Assembly: GCA_021464415.1 (NCBI GenBank)
Contig: CM038465.1
Span: 78,402,919 to 78,466,918, forward strand
Reading direction: 5' to 3'
Origin: Lonicera japonica
Taxonomy: Eukaryota; Streptophyta; Magnoliopsida; Dipsacales; Caprifoliaceae
Length of the DNA: 64,000 nucleotides
In this document: piece by piece, positions 11,001-23,900 of the stretch
Layout: each line of letters starts with the position of its first letter
Position numbering within the stretch: position 1 is the stretch's first letter
Notes under the pieces: generated by a model
What the model was told of the DNA's origin: nothing
Seen by the model: the letters and a program-made list of their open reading frames with translations, nothing else
The model's database searches: none
Position numbers and translations under genes: made by a program

Positions 11001-14000
11001 CTAAGAAGCACAAACACTTCACAGAAAAGGCTCACCTGTACGTACTAGTATTATTCGGTGGATATGCCTCCTTGATATCTTGATGTATGCATAAGTTAAT
11101 GAATAAATTCATAGTTTTCAATACTGGATCGACAATCAATGAACACTTGCTAACTTGTAAGTAACTAACGCTGATCATATTGTGGGTATATTTGGTAGTT
11201 TTGAAAATGCTAATTCCTAACCTGATTGAAGTAATAAGAATTGTTGATGATATTATCAAATATACCTTCATTCTCATACTATTTGTGTTTTTTCTTCTGT
11301 GTATCGTGTAGCCTTGTGTATTAGCTAATTGCTATCCCTATTTGGAGGCCGTTGAGATTTGTATATATGTTATTTATAGAATGTGTATATTCAGGAGATA
11401 ATTAGGACATCCTTATTAGAAGGAAATATCCTTATTTTTAGGGTCCCTCTCTTGTATATATTGATGTACTCCTTGTCTGAATAATCAATAACAATTCTTC
11501 TCACAATCTCACATGGTATTAGAGGGATTCGATTCTCACCTAGTAACCAAACCTTAGCTGCTATGTTTCTATCACAGTGTGTAAACCCTAGCCATCGCGT
11601 AAAAAAAAAAGTAGTTTATTGTTCATTCAAATACTGTTCACCGGATTTACTGTTCATTTGAGTATTGTTCACCCGTTACTGTTTATGTGCTTCCAGCGAT
11701 TCCGAAAGTTTCTAACCTCGTTCTGGTACTATTTTCCTTTCTCTTAGACGTTTACTTGTGTTCTTTCTTAAATGGCTATTTCAAGTAACACAGTTTCCAA
11801 TAAATCTCATCAACTTCGCGAATACACCTATTATATGTTCTGAAAAATTGAAGGGTCCTAGCAATTATATGTCATGGTCTGCCTCTGTTGAGTTATGGTT
11901 TATGGGTAAGGTTACGAAGAACACTTAATAAAACGTATTACCGATATTGCTGAAAAAGAACGGTTGCAGTGGAAGCAAATTAATGCCTTTTCATGCAATG
12001 TTCTATGGCAATCTATTGATTAAACACTTGTACGCGAATACTGACCTTATCATGCTATGAGGTATGGCAAAAGGCGAAGAAACTTTATTTGAATGATATA
12101 AATCGTCTTTATATTATTCTCTCGCATGAAGACGATTAAGAAATAGGATCATGATATGCAATAGTACCTAGGCTAATTCGAAACTATTCAGCAAGAATTT
12201 AATGAGAAGATGCCTCTCTCAACTGATGTTCAACAACGTTTTTGGGGAGACGCGGTCCTTCCGCTTGCTATTTAATTAATAAGATGCCATCCTCAATTTT
12301 GGAAAATTTGGTACCCTATTCTCTGTTATTTCCCACTTAGCCTCTTTATCTAGTCCACCCTTGTGTCTTTAGCTGCATTTGTGTTGTTCATGACCTCACT
12401 CCAGGGAAAGATAAGTTGCATGCCAAATCTCTCAAATGTATCTTTTTAGGGTATTCTCCCTTACAAAAGAGTTATCATTGTTTTTCACCAAACCTTAAAC
12501 GATACCTTGTTTCCGTAGACGTCACTTTCTTTGAAACAACTCCATTCTTTCCCTCTTTAGAGCCTACTGCATGTTCTCTTATCGATAGTGAGACCCCATA
12601 TTATACACTAATCCTATTCCATAGGTTACGTGCTCTCCTGACACTGTGGCTCTTACTCAGACTCGGCGCCTCCTCTACCCACCTACCATCGCAGATTTCG
12701 ACCTATATATGTTGAGAACCTTATTACTGAGACTACGACTAAGACTATATCCAAGCCCATCACCCTATCATTGGATCCACCAGCCTCATCTCCTACCCCG
12801 ATTACTCCTTTGGATCCGGCTCCTGCTCCTGACCTAAATCTTTCCATTGTTGAATTCAAATGTATTCATTCTATTCGTAACCCGAAGTCTTTGTATCATT
12901 TTTGTCTCATATTTCTACACCTAAAAATGCAGGTGCCGCTCTTTAGGATCCGGGTTAGTGCCAGGCTATGGTTGATGAGATGTCTGCCTTGCATTTGAGT
13001 GGCATGGGACTTTATGCCTGTCAAAGTTGGGCCTGATGGAAACGTTGATCATCTGAAAGGCCCGATGGAAACGTTGATCATCTGAAAGTCCGGCTAGTTG
13101 CTAAAGGGTATACCTAGATCTACAGGCTTGATTATGATGATACATTATCTCCGGTGGCTAAGATATCCTCTATTTACCTATTTCTTTTTATGGCAGCCAT
13201 TCGTCACTGGCCCCTTTATCAGTTGGACATCAAGAATGTTTTTCTTCATGGTGAATTACAGGAAAATATATATATGGAGCAATCTCTTGGGGTTTGTTGC
13301 TTAGGGTGAGTTTAATTTTGTGTGCCGCCTTCGTCGCTTTCTTTATGGACTAAAGCAGTCCTCATGGGCTTGGTTTGGATGCTTTAATTCGGTTATTTGT
13401 CAGTTTGGTATTACTCGTAATGAAGCTGATAACTCCGTCTTTTACTCATATTCATCTCCTGACAGATGCATCTACTTGGTCGTTTATATGGACGATATTC
13501 TGATTACGGGAAATGATTAAGAGGGTATATAGAAACTAAAGCAGCATCTATTTCACCACTTTCAGACGAAAGATTTAGGGAAACCTAAATATTTTCTGGG
13601 AATAGAAGTTGCTCAATCTCAACAGGGTATCATCATTTCCTTGCGGAAATATGCTTTAGATATCTTAAAAGAAACTGCATGATGAATTGCAATCCCATAG
13701 AGACTCCGATGGATCCAAACGTCAAACTCCTATCTAATCAGGGGAAGTCATTATTAGACCCTAGTAAGTACAGTAGACTTGTTGGGAAACTCAACTACTT
13801 CACTGTGACACATCCTGACATAGCGTTCTCGATGAGTATACTTAGCCTGCTGTTCGTATTTTGAAATACATAAAGAAGGCACCGGGCAATGGCCTTCTAT
13901 ATGAAAGTAGAGGCCATATGAGATTGTTGGCTATTCTAATATTGATTGGGCAGGCTGCCCATGTGATAAACATTCGACCAGTGGGTATTGTATCTTCTTT

Positions 14001-17000
14001 GGAAGAAATCTGGTCTCATGGAAGAGCAAGAAACAATCAGTTATTTCTTTGTCCACCTTTGAGGCAGAATATCAAGCCATGGAAAAAGCGACGTGTGAAC
14101 TCAGATCGATGAACAGCTACTCCAGGAGTTGAAGTTCTCAAAGATTCAACAAGTGAAGTTGATATGCGATATCCAAGCAGCTTTCCACATTGCGTCTAAT
14201 CCGGTCTTTCATGAAATGACCAAACATATCGAGATTGATTGTCACTTTATTAGAGGAAAAATTATTTCAGGGGAAATCGCTACTAGCTGCGTGAAATCGA
14301 ATGTTCAATTAGCTGATATCTTTACTAAGTCTCTCGGTGGACCTTGAGTCAATTATATCTGTAACAAACTTGGAACATACAACTTGTACGCTATAGCTTG
14401 AGGGGGAGTGTTGAGATTTATATAAATGTTATTTATAGAATGTGTATATTTAGGAGATAATTAGGAAATCCTTATTAGAAGGAAATATCCATATTTTTAG
14501 GGTATAGTCTTGTATATATTGATGTACTCTTTTTCTCAATAATCAATAACAATTATTTTCACAATCTCTCATAATCTCATAGAGGCAATCTTAATTTATG
14601 GTTTCTGTCATGCCATTACGGAATTTATTGCATCCTGCATGACACTTTTTGTGTTGGGTTTGTAGATATACATATTCACCTAAATCCCAATATAGAATAT
14701 CAAATTTTTGTATATAAGTGTGAACTGAATTATGTTAAAATTTACAATTATGCCAATACAGAATATATTGCATCCCAGGTTGTGGCCCGATCTCACAAGC
14801 AGCGCATTTGACGCTATGTATGCTAAATGTTTTTTTTTTTTTTTTTAAAATATCCAGTTTCATGGATTCTGTGTGTGGGCCTTGGTTTGGTCATAGTCAT
14901 CTCTTCCTTCCTTTTAATAAGCAGTTATGAATTTTGATATTTTTACACTTGAATTTCAGTTTAGCTAAAAGGTGACAGCATCTGTAGATTATTGGAACAA
15001 TTGACAGATTGTGCATGCTATAAATTTATCTACATTACAATCAGCACCCATTGGATATTTATCTCAATTCTTTGAACCAACAGCAGTTTTTGGATGAGCA
15101 ACCTTGCGTCCTGCAATTACCTTTTTATATAAATTAAGCTAAATCAATACTCTGTAAAGACAATTCCTTTCATGTTAGGTATGTTAAGCATTGCTCAAAG
15201 GTATTGCATAAACATTGTCTCTGCATAAGTTGGAGTCATCTCCAACCAAGGGCTATAATAGTTTTCCGTACATGTAGCAAGGGCAGTTGAAGATACCTTT
15301 CATATGAAATGGTGCAGTGGATTATGATAATTTGAATATATCACATTGCCTAATTCTTATGAATGTACGGTTTCGCGAGACTGGCGACAAGGGGGGCAAA
15401 GAATTAAATTGAATACCTAGGGAGAGTGAAGTACCGATGCTTTACTACAAAAAACTATTATGCGCAGCAGGTTTTCTTTTCTTTTCCTAATATGAAGTTA
15501 TTAGAATGTACTTAATACGAATAGAGTAGAATCTTCATCTCTTCAATATGAATTATAATATTTCTCCAGACTAGAATAATTTCTGTGTGGCATTTCCACA
15601 GATGTCATTCGGTTGATTCAACACTTGTAGTGGCTTATGGTTTTGTGGGTATACATTCTGACATGATATCATCTTCTGTGGAGTTTGAGACTGCTTCATC
15701 TAACCTTATTATTCCTGTGGTAAGCAGTAATTTTTTCCATGTCTTGCACCCTTCATCCAATTTGAATTTTTCATTCCTTTTCTATGATTATCCTCTAAGA
15801 TTAGTGATGTCTCATGGTTTTTCCACACATTCCTGTGTAATGATTCATCCTATTCATGGATTTTGAAATTAAGATTTTATCAAGTTTTATGTCTGTCTTT
15901 ATGCTTCTCTGGAATGTAACGATTTTAGATTGATTATTTTTTCTTTTTGGCAGATTGAGTTAGTCGAGTTTGAGGGTATTTCAATTTTAGCGGCAACACT
16001 TGTGTGGAATGACTCCTCCCTTTGTGTATTTGAGGAGGCAGTTCAAACTTACGAGTTATCTCTCTACCAGGTATCTTGAGGTTTAATTCTCACCTGCTAA
16101 TGATTTACTTACAATTTGTTTTTTCTTACCAAACATCCTATGAGGTGCATGGCTGCGAGAAATCTGGGTGCTCTAATTTTCCTATTCTGAATTTCTTGAA
16201 TCAAAAGAAAAATTTATCATGGAAACATTGAGATTTACTTCTCAATATCTGTCAAAAAATATCCTTCAAGAAAAGATTCTGTAAAGGTGGTCCGGTTTAA
16301 GATTATGCAGATGTGGTTGCTTGGTGGATCCAGACTGCAAGCCAGTCATCAAGGTGACTAGAGGGCAATGGAGCTCTTAGGTAGAGAACAAATTTGTTTC
16401 AGGGAAGAGCTTCCACAGCCCTTCATTTTAAAAGCCGCTAAACATTATAGCAAAGCGCATGTAAACCTTGGGTTGGTTAGTTTTGGACTTTTGGGGTAAT
16501 TGGCTCCTGCTTAGATTATTTCTAATTGTTTTCTAGTGCTGCACTTAATGATATTTCACTCCCCCCCCCCCCCCCCCCCCCCCCGCTTACAGAGAAACTA
16601 CTTTAAAAGCTTAAACTGATAGAAAGTGGTGTGAAGTAGTTTTTTTATTGTCAACCTGCTGGCCAGGCTATGCCTCCTTTGTTGGCCAAACACATGATAT
16701 GTTTTTAAGTTTGTGCTTCAAGAATCTGGACCTTAGCAACCGACTTTTGTTTCATAATTATGCTAATTTTCTTTTATTGTTCAATGATCATTTAGATCAG
16801 ACATCATTTATGGCCTATCACTGAAGAATGCCGCAACACATGCATCAACTCTGCTCTCAGAAAGTTCAACATGGTGGAAGATAAAAGTGCCCGAGTGGTA
16901 AATTGTTTAGCATGAAACTTGTATGTTGAATTAAATTTTATCTGTACTATTTTCAATTACGTTGGCTTCCAGCCTTCAACTTCACCTCCTTTTCTTTTGT

Positions 17001-17962
17001 TTATCCTTCATTGGACTTCATATAATGGTTTTGTTATGTAAAGATGGTATGTGTTGTTGCTCTATAACTTGGTTGATGTGTGATCATTGTTGTTTCGTGG
17101 ACAAATATTCCATGGTCAAATCTTAATAGGAGCAGCAAATCTTTAATGCAACCTAACAACTTGAACCGATCTTTACATATAGAGGTTGGGTCTGGTTGGT
17201 CCACCATATTAAATAAGATCGTTCTTTCAAAAAAATTATTAATAATCATTTTTGTAATTTTGTCATTGATACATCATTTCAACCTGTTATAGTCAATCTT
17301 ATTATTATGGATAACTAAATGATGTGAGTTCTGCAGCTACCTTTTTTCTTTATGTTGGTTGAAATGGGTTAGAGTTGGGTTTAAGATTCGTGATCCATTT
17401 ACTAGATGGTCTGTGTTAGTGTTGAATATATCCTTGTTACTTTAGGTTTCTCAACTTGATCCATCGCCACAGCTGCTGTTTCACTGTAGCTTTGCTATCA
17501 CGTAGTACTTCACTTTGCTGCATCTATGAAAGATGGAAGTATTTCGCTAGTAATGCATTTTTGAACATCTTAAAATTGCAAGAGTTTGGAATTTTGGATT
17601 TAAAACAGGAAGTCAACTCATTTTTTTTGTTGACTCAAATCTTGTATTACATCTAAGCAACTTGATTTTGTAGGTGTGCGTGAATGCTCTCTCAGAGGGT
17701 GGGATGGATCTTTGGGCTGACATTGTGGAACTGGTATCCCTGTTATCCTAATTTCTTCCTGCAAAAACATTAATATTGATGGAGTGGGGAGGACTCATTA
17801 GTAGCTATATGGTCTGGTTATTCTAGACTGTAGTCTCCCGGCTGGGGAATCCACCGAATATTACCTGTTTTTAATCCCTTACTTATCTTGCAGAAAGATG
17901 TTTCATGCTCCTGTCAGTTCTCTATCAGATTTTCACGTACTGTAGCAATTTCCAACAATATG
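8089..17962 (+). CDS. PHYLLO module 1: transit peptide and isochorismate-synthase (MenF) N-terminal remnant, exons 1-8
   Basis: Exons 1-8 encode about 346 residues. Exon 2 carries [18 protein letters not shown] and exon 3 [14 protein letters not shown] with [14 protein letters not shown], the conserved start of plant isochorismate synthases. Exon 4 supplies STLVVAYGF and exons 5-8 the rest of the N-terminal domain, ending [11 protein letters not shown]. The C-terminal chorismate-binding catalytic domain is absent and MenD follows directly. This is the known state of plant PHYLLO: the catalytic half was lost and separate ICS genes supply isochorismate, so this module is not expected to make it. 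It also carries the N-terminal targeting sequence. Exons 6-8 are short and least conserved; their boundaries rest on splice signals and open phase. Confidence 0.85.
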
Positions 17963-20900
17963 GTATGTGGCTATTCTGGCACTATATTAATGGATCTATA
18001 GTTTTATGTAGTTTGCTTAGGGTTGAACTATGTAGCTAATATATTTGGCGAGCTTGTAATATAAGTGTATATCTCAAGTAGATGAAACCATAGAACCTTT
18101 TTGTGCTACATAAAATGGTTGGTTTTAGTAATGTTATCTAGCCATTTGTGGGGTATGTAATTTCAACCACTCACTACCAGAGGTATAGAGAACCTTTGGA
18201 CATTATTATTTTCTCCCCACTATTAAGTTTTGCATTCAATTTTAGTGAGGGTGCCTTTGGTCTCTACAAAGTCGATTAAATTTTGAGTTTAATTTGTTTT
18301 AGTGGCTGAAGCCAAGGTCCAACCCTTTAGCAATGGTGCCTTTTGGCATTTTTTTTTTCCTGAGAGAGTTGCTCCCCAACACTATCCCGATTTTCTTTCA
18401 GAAGTTGGTTGCTTCAGTTTAAGGCTTTAAGCTTAATCATGAACATGCTATATTCTTTTGTATTCTGGTCATGAATGGTCTATTATGCCTTTTGAACTCT
18501 GATTCATGTTATCAATCAAATTAGTCTGCTTCTATTGTAGAATGTTAGCGTTGAACAATCTTAAGTAAAGATTCTTCAGGCTGTATCTCTTTTTTCAGTA
18601 TCAGTTGGAAAATGTTGATGAAAGGAGTCACTCTATGCGAAATTATGGCAACATCAATACCTTGTGGGCATCACTTATAGTTGAAGAATGCTCTCGACTT
18701 GGGTTGACGGTGAGAATGAGTGATAAATAAATCTTTACTACCTCTGTTGGGTTACATTTTCTGATTATTCTTCATCTAGTACTTTTGTGTAGCTCCAGGA
18801 TCACGGTCGTCTCCCCTTGCCATTGCCGCTTCTAGTCATCCCCTTACAACTTGTATTGTGTGTTATGATGAACGGTCGCTTGCATTTCATGCCGTTGGTT
18901 ATGCTCGAGGTTCTCATAAACCAGCAGTAGTTATAACATCGTCAGGCACTGCAGTTTCAAATCTTCTTCCAGCAGTGAGTTTTATTGAGTGTTTATTATT
19001 CCATTCATTTTATTTAATGTGATCAAATTATGAAACCTGTCAATTCTGTTTTCTTATTAAAATAAACATCCTCCAAAATTTCCTTATCTTTTTTTTTCCT
19101 GTATTTTGATTAGCATGTAACCTAAGTCTTTAGCTACACACCTTCACTGGCATATTTTTGAGTCCTGCTGTATTTTCAGCAACCATGGCAGCTACAACAA
19201 ACCCTTACTGAATTTGTACTTAGTTCTCCAAGTAATCCTCATTATTGTTCATGTATCTTCTCTGTCCTTTTTGGGGAACTCGGTCCTGTACTTGTTATGC
19301 AATTGTTTCTGTATTGTAATGCATACTAAGTGGTGATGGACAGGTTGTGGAGGCTAGTCAAGATTTTGTACCCCTTGTATTGCTCACAGCAGATCGTCCT
19401 CCAGAGCTGCATGATGCTGGTGCAAACCAAGCCATTAATCAGGTGTATTATTTTCCCCTTTAATTACACTAATTAGATGATCTAGAAAATTTTCCCTATT
19501 TTTTAAATTTTCATTTATAACAATCTTTAACTTAGATTTTGCTTAATAAATAATCATTTTTTCTCAGTTCTTTTGTAAGATCATGCTTAAGAAGAGAAGT
19601 CTTTCTAATTAGGTCGTCATATTCTGGAGCATCTCCATAAATAGTTAAATAGATCAAGTTTTGTAAAGCTCAGGTGGCAGTATTCTGTAATAGCTTGGTT
19701 TAAAGCTGCTCTTAAGCAATGAATCTTGGAGCCCTAGAGACTTAAAGACAACTACATGAAGGAAACATGAATCATAGGCATTGAGTTAGTATGAGTTTAT
19801 ACAGCAGTTATATTGCTTTTGGCCATAATATGTATATATAGAGCTCTCTCTAAAGAGGACTGCCATCTCTTTAAGTAATAGAAGGGCCGTCCATTTACCT
19901 CTTTTTTATATGAAATTTGGTAGAGATGATTGCATGGTGAGTTGATCATTTCTTCCAAATTTCATAAAAAAATAAATAATGAAGGCGGGTGTAATGAGTA
20001 ATTCTGGATGATCATCTCATCCACTTCTGAAAAGGAACTATAATAGAACCATCCTTACATGCATCCATGCATGCCATTGAGACATCCCAAAAAGGAAAGT
20101 TGGACTCCTAATTTGAGACAGGGGGAGTATAACACAAAATTACTTGTCACCTCAATATTGATGTCAGAGCTGTCACTGCTTACATTGGACAAATCATGAG
20201 AAGATTGTTCTATTATGACTTTTTTTTTTTGCTTGGATTTTCAACATGTATTCATTCAAGTTCTAATTTTTCACGATTTTGTATATATGGTGCAGCCATA
20301 AAGGAATCCTTAAAAGTTATAATAATTCCTTTCAATCTAAGTTGATCCAGTATATATCGACTTGACGGTAATCTGGATTTACTCGATGTTACTTGCTTTT
20401 GTACTCATGAAATTTCTATTATCTAGTGTAGGTCAACCATTTTGGTTCATTTGTGAGGTACTTCTTCAATCTTCCTGCACCGACGGACGATATTCCTGCA
20501 CGAATGGTCCTTACTACAATTGACTGTGCCATATACTGGGCTACCTCTTCGCCATGTGGTCCTGTTCATATCAATTGTTCTTTTAGGGAACTGTTAGAAG
20601 ATAGTCCAAAAATGTGGACGGTGAACTGTTTAAAAGGATTAGAATTTTGGATGTCAGGTGCAGAACCATTTACAAACTATATCCAGATGCAGCATTCTTT
20701 TGCGTGTGATGAGTCTTTTGGCCATATGGCGGAGGTACTAAATGTGATTCAAGGGGCGAAACGTGGGCTTCTACTAATTGGTGCAATTCACAGTGAGGAT
20801 GACACATGGGCAGCTCTTCTACTGGCTAAACACCTTCAATGGCCAGCTGTCGCTGATATCTTGTCTGGTTTACGTTTGAGAAAGCATATGACTTCATTTT

Positions 20901-23900
20901 CAGATATTGAAGAGAATTTTTTATTTGTTGATCATTTTGATCATTGTCTTCTCTCCAATGTAGTCAGGAATTGGGCTAAGGCTGATGTGATCATTCAGGT
21001 ATACTTTATTTTTTGTGCATCTAATATCCATGCATCTGCTTTTGGTTCAAAAAAATAGCAGGCAACATCTGGAACATGGAAAGGATTAATGGAAGGAAAC
21101 AAAAGTTATCTGGAATTTCATTTTTCTATTGTTTTGCTGGAGAAGGTAAACTGGTAAAGAGATATAAATATGATGGAAACTGGAGAAGCTTTAGCCTATT
21201 TTCGTGTCGAAACTTATTAGGAAAGGAATAACAATGTCAATAATGAAACAATGTTCGGTTTGATTCTTGTGAGAGTTTAGTACTGATACATTAGTACGCT
21301 TCATAATGTTTGTTTTAATTGGTATGCTGGTTCATCATTGATTGTGTCTTTGTAATTGGTTTTTATATTTGCATTATAACAGATAGGGACCCGGATTACA
21401 AGCAAGCGCATATCACAGATGCTAGAAGATTGCTCTCCATGCTCATATATAGTGGTTGATAATCACCGAAGTCGTCATGATCCTTCACACATTGTAACAC
21501 ATAGGATCCAGAGTACCATTACTCAGTTCACTGATTGTGTGCTTAAGGCTTGCATACCGCAAAGAAGCACGAAATGGAATGGTTTTCTGCACACATTAGA
21601 CAAGATGGTATCTATTTTCCTGATTTGTTGCTTCCTTTAGGTCCATATTCATTTGACAATTTTTGCCTCCACATTTCGATACCCAGTTTTGCAATTTTTT
21701 TTTTCCATTTATAGGTTGCCTGGGAAATAGCATTTCTAGTCCAATCAGAATACTCCTTGACTGAGCCTTATGTTGCACATGTAATTCTGGAATCTCTTAG
21801 CTGTGGATCTGCAATCTTTGTTGGGAACAGCATGCCAATACGTGATGCAGACATGTACGGATGCAAGTGGGCAAAATGTACTCATGGGATTGCTATGTTA
21901 TCATCAGGATTACCTTGTCACTGGATTCAGGTGGCTGGTAATAGGGGAGCTAGTGGTATTGATGGTTTGCTTAGCACAGCTGTTGGTTTCGCTGTTGGAT
22001 GCAACAAAAGAGTGAGTATAACTTGAAGTAATGAGTTTACTACATGTGACAAGAGTCACTTAAGGTTTATACTTTATATGGCTACTTTCTGTACTTGAAG
22101 TTCCATAATACTCAGTTAGCGTACAACTGTAAATATTCTAATATTGTGTCCTTATTTAGATAGGAAACTAATTATTTTGTATAGCTGTTAGATTGTATAA
22201 CTGTGTAATTATTTTTCCTAAAATAGGTTGTTTTTACCTTGTATAAATATTCCCTTTGAGATGAATAGAAATTAACAATTTCAGCCAATAGTTAATTTGG
22301 TATCAAAGATGAGAAAAAGACAATCTGCTGCTGTTCTGTCTTGGTTGAAACCCTAGCCACTTTCTGTCTCGGTTGAAACCCTAGCCGCCTTCTTCCAACT
22401 TTTTTTTTGTTTGTTCCTTCTTCCACATCATGGCTGAGAAATCAGATGTGGCAGTTCTTGACAGCAAGAAACCATCCAGGGTGACTGTTCACGAGACTCC
22501 CTTTCCAATTATCTCCGTTAAGTTGGATGGTACTAATTATCTTGTTTGGTCTCAAATTATGGAGATATATATTGCTGGAAAAAGGAGGCTGGGACATATT
22601 ACCTGCAGGAAGGCTGAACCTGCAAAAACTGAAGCAGACTACAATGAATGAGAGGCTGAAGATAAGACAGTCAAGTTGTGGCTCATAACTTCCATGACCG
22701 AACCGCTAATGGCACAATTTGTGCTATATAGAACGGCTAAGGAGGTTTGGGATGCAATCAAGAGAAGCTACCTTGATGTCTTAGATTCGTCTCAAGTATA
22801 TGAACTATTGAAGAAATCGTTCCAATCAAGGCAAGGAGGTCGGCCTCTCGTAAAGTATTACAACGATCTAAACTCCATATTTTTAGGACTCGATTATCGT
22901 AGGCCTAATGATATGGGATGCCCAACTGATATTGAAAAACTAAGGAAACGCATGGGTGAGGAACGTGTTTATGTGTTTCTCGCCGGTCTTGATCACAATT
23001 TGGATCAGGTGCATGCTTGGGTCTTGGCTACTTCTCCTATACCAAGTCTAAAGGAAGCATATTCGCTGGTTCGTCATGAAGCACAAAGGCAAGCCACTAT
23101 GGGGTTAGAAGACCATCCCGAGGCTTCGATGATGGATATCCAGAGGAGTAATACACGGGCAGCCCTGTTTTGCGCTCATTGCAATAGCACCAAGCACACA
23201 ATAGATGTTTGCTGGAAGAAACATGGGTATCCAGAGTGGAACAAACTAAAGCAAGCTGAAAAGAAGAACAAAAAATCTGCCCATTTTGCTCATAACACTC
23301 CTTTATCTACTATTGCTTTTGCATTTCAGGTTTCTCGTATATCTCCTACAGAAGGTAACTCTGGATTAGCCTTTGTTTCTGCTACTTCTAACACATGGAT
23401 TATTGATTCAGGGGCCACTGATCATATGACTAGTAATCCCTTTTACTTGACACTTGAATTCCTTCTAATGTTAAATCTATTCAGGTAACTAATGAGGCAC
23501 CTATGCCTATTTCCAGTTGGGACATCATGTTTTCCCCGGTCGTACTTGCACCTAGTGTCTCTAATAATCTTTTTTCCATTAGCAAGATTACTAAAAGTCT
23601 AAATTGTTCGGTAACGTTCCACTCTACTCATTGTGTGTTTCAAGACAATCTTACGAAGATGACAATTGGCACCGATAAGGAAAGAGGGGGGCTCTATTAC
23701 TTGGAAGGGACAAGGGAGTTACAATTTGAATTTGACCTTGTGTTCAAGGTGTCAAAGGATACAACATCTAATAAAGACAAAATTCTCTTATGGCATTGTA
23801 GGTTGGGTCATCTATCGTTTCCATATCTAGAACGTTTATTTCCTATGTTGTTTAAAAATGTTTCAGCTTTTAGTTTACGGTGTGAACAATGTGTTTATGC

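Larger units (their letters stand above)
11350..14581 (+). mobile_element. Ty1/copia element with internal deletions, PHYLLO intron 3, sense
   Basis: Bounded by LTRs at 11350-11513 and 14409-14581 and the 5-bp target duplication GAGGC (11345-11349 and 14582-14586). A primer site TGGTATTAGAG follows the 5' LTR at 11514 and a purine tract GAGGGGGAG precedes the 3' LTR. At 3.2 kb it is shorter than a full copia (about 4.8 kb): gag sequence (11820-12240) is followed almost directly by the integrase C-terminal region (12416), so the protease and integrase core are gone. The two LTRs differ at roughly a dozen positions by eye, indicating an old insertion. Confidence 0.92.
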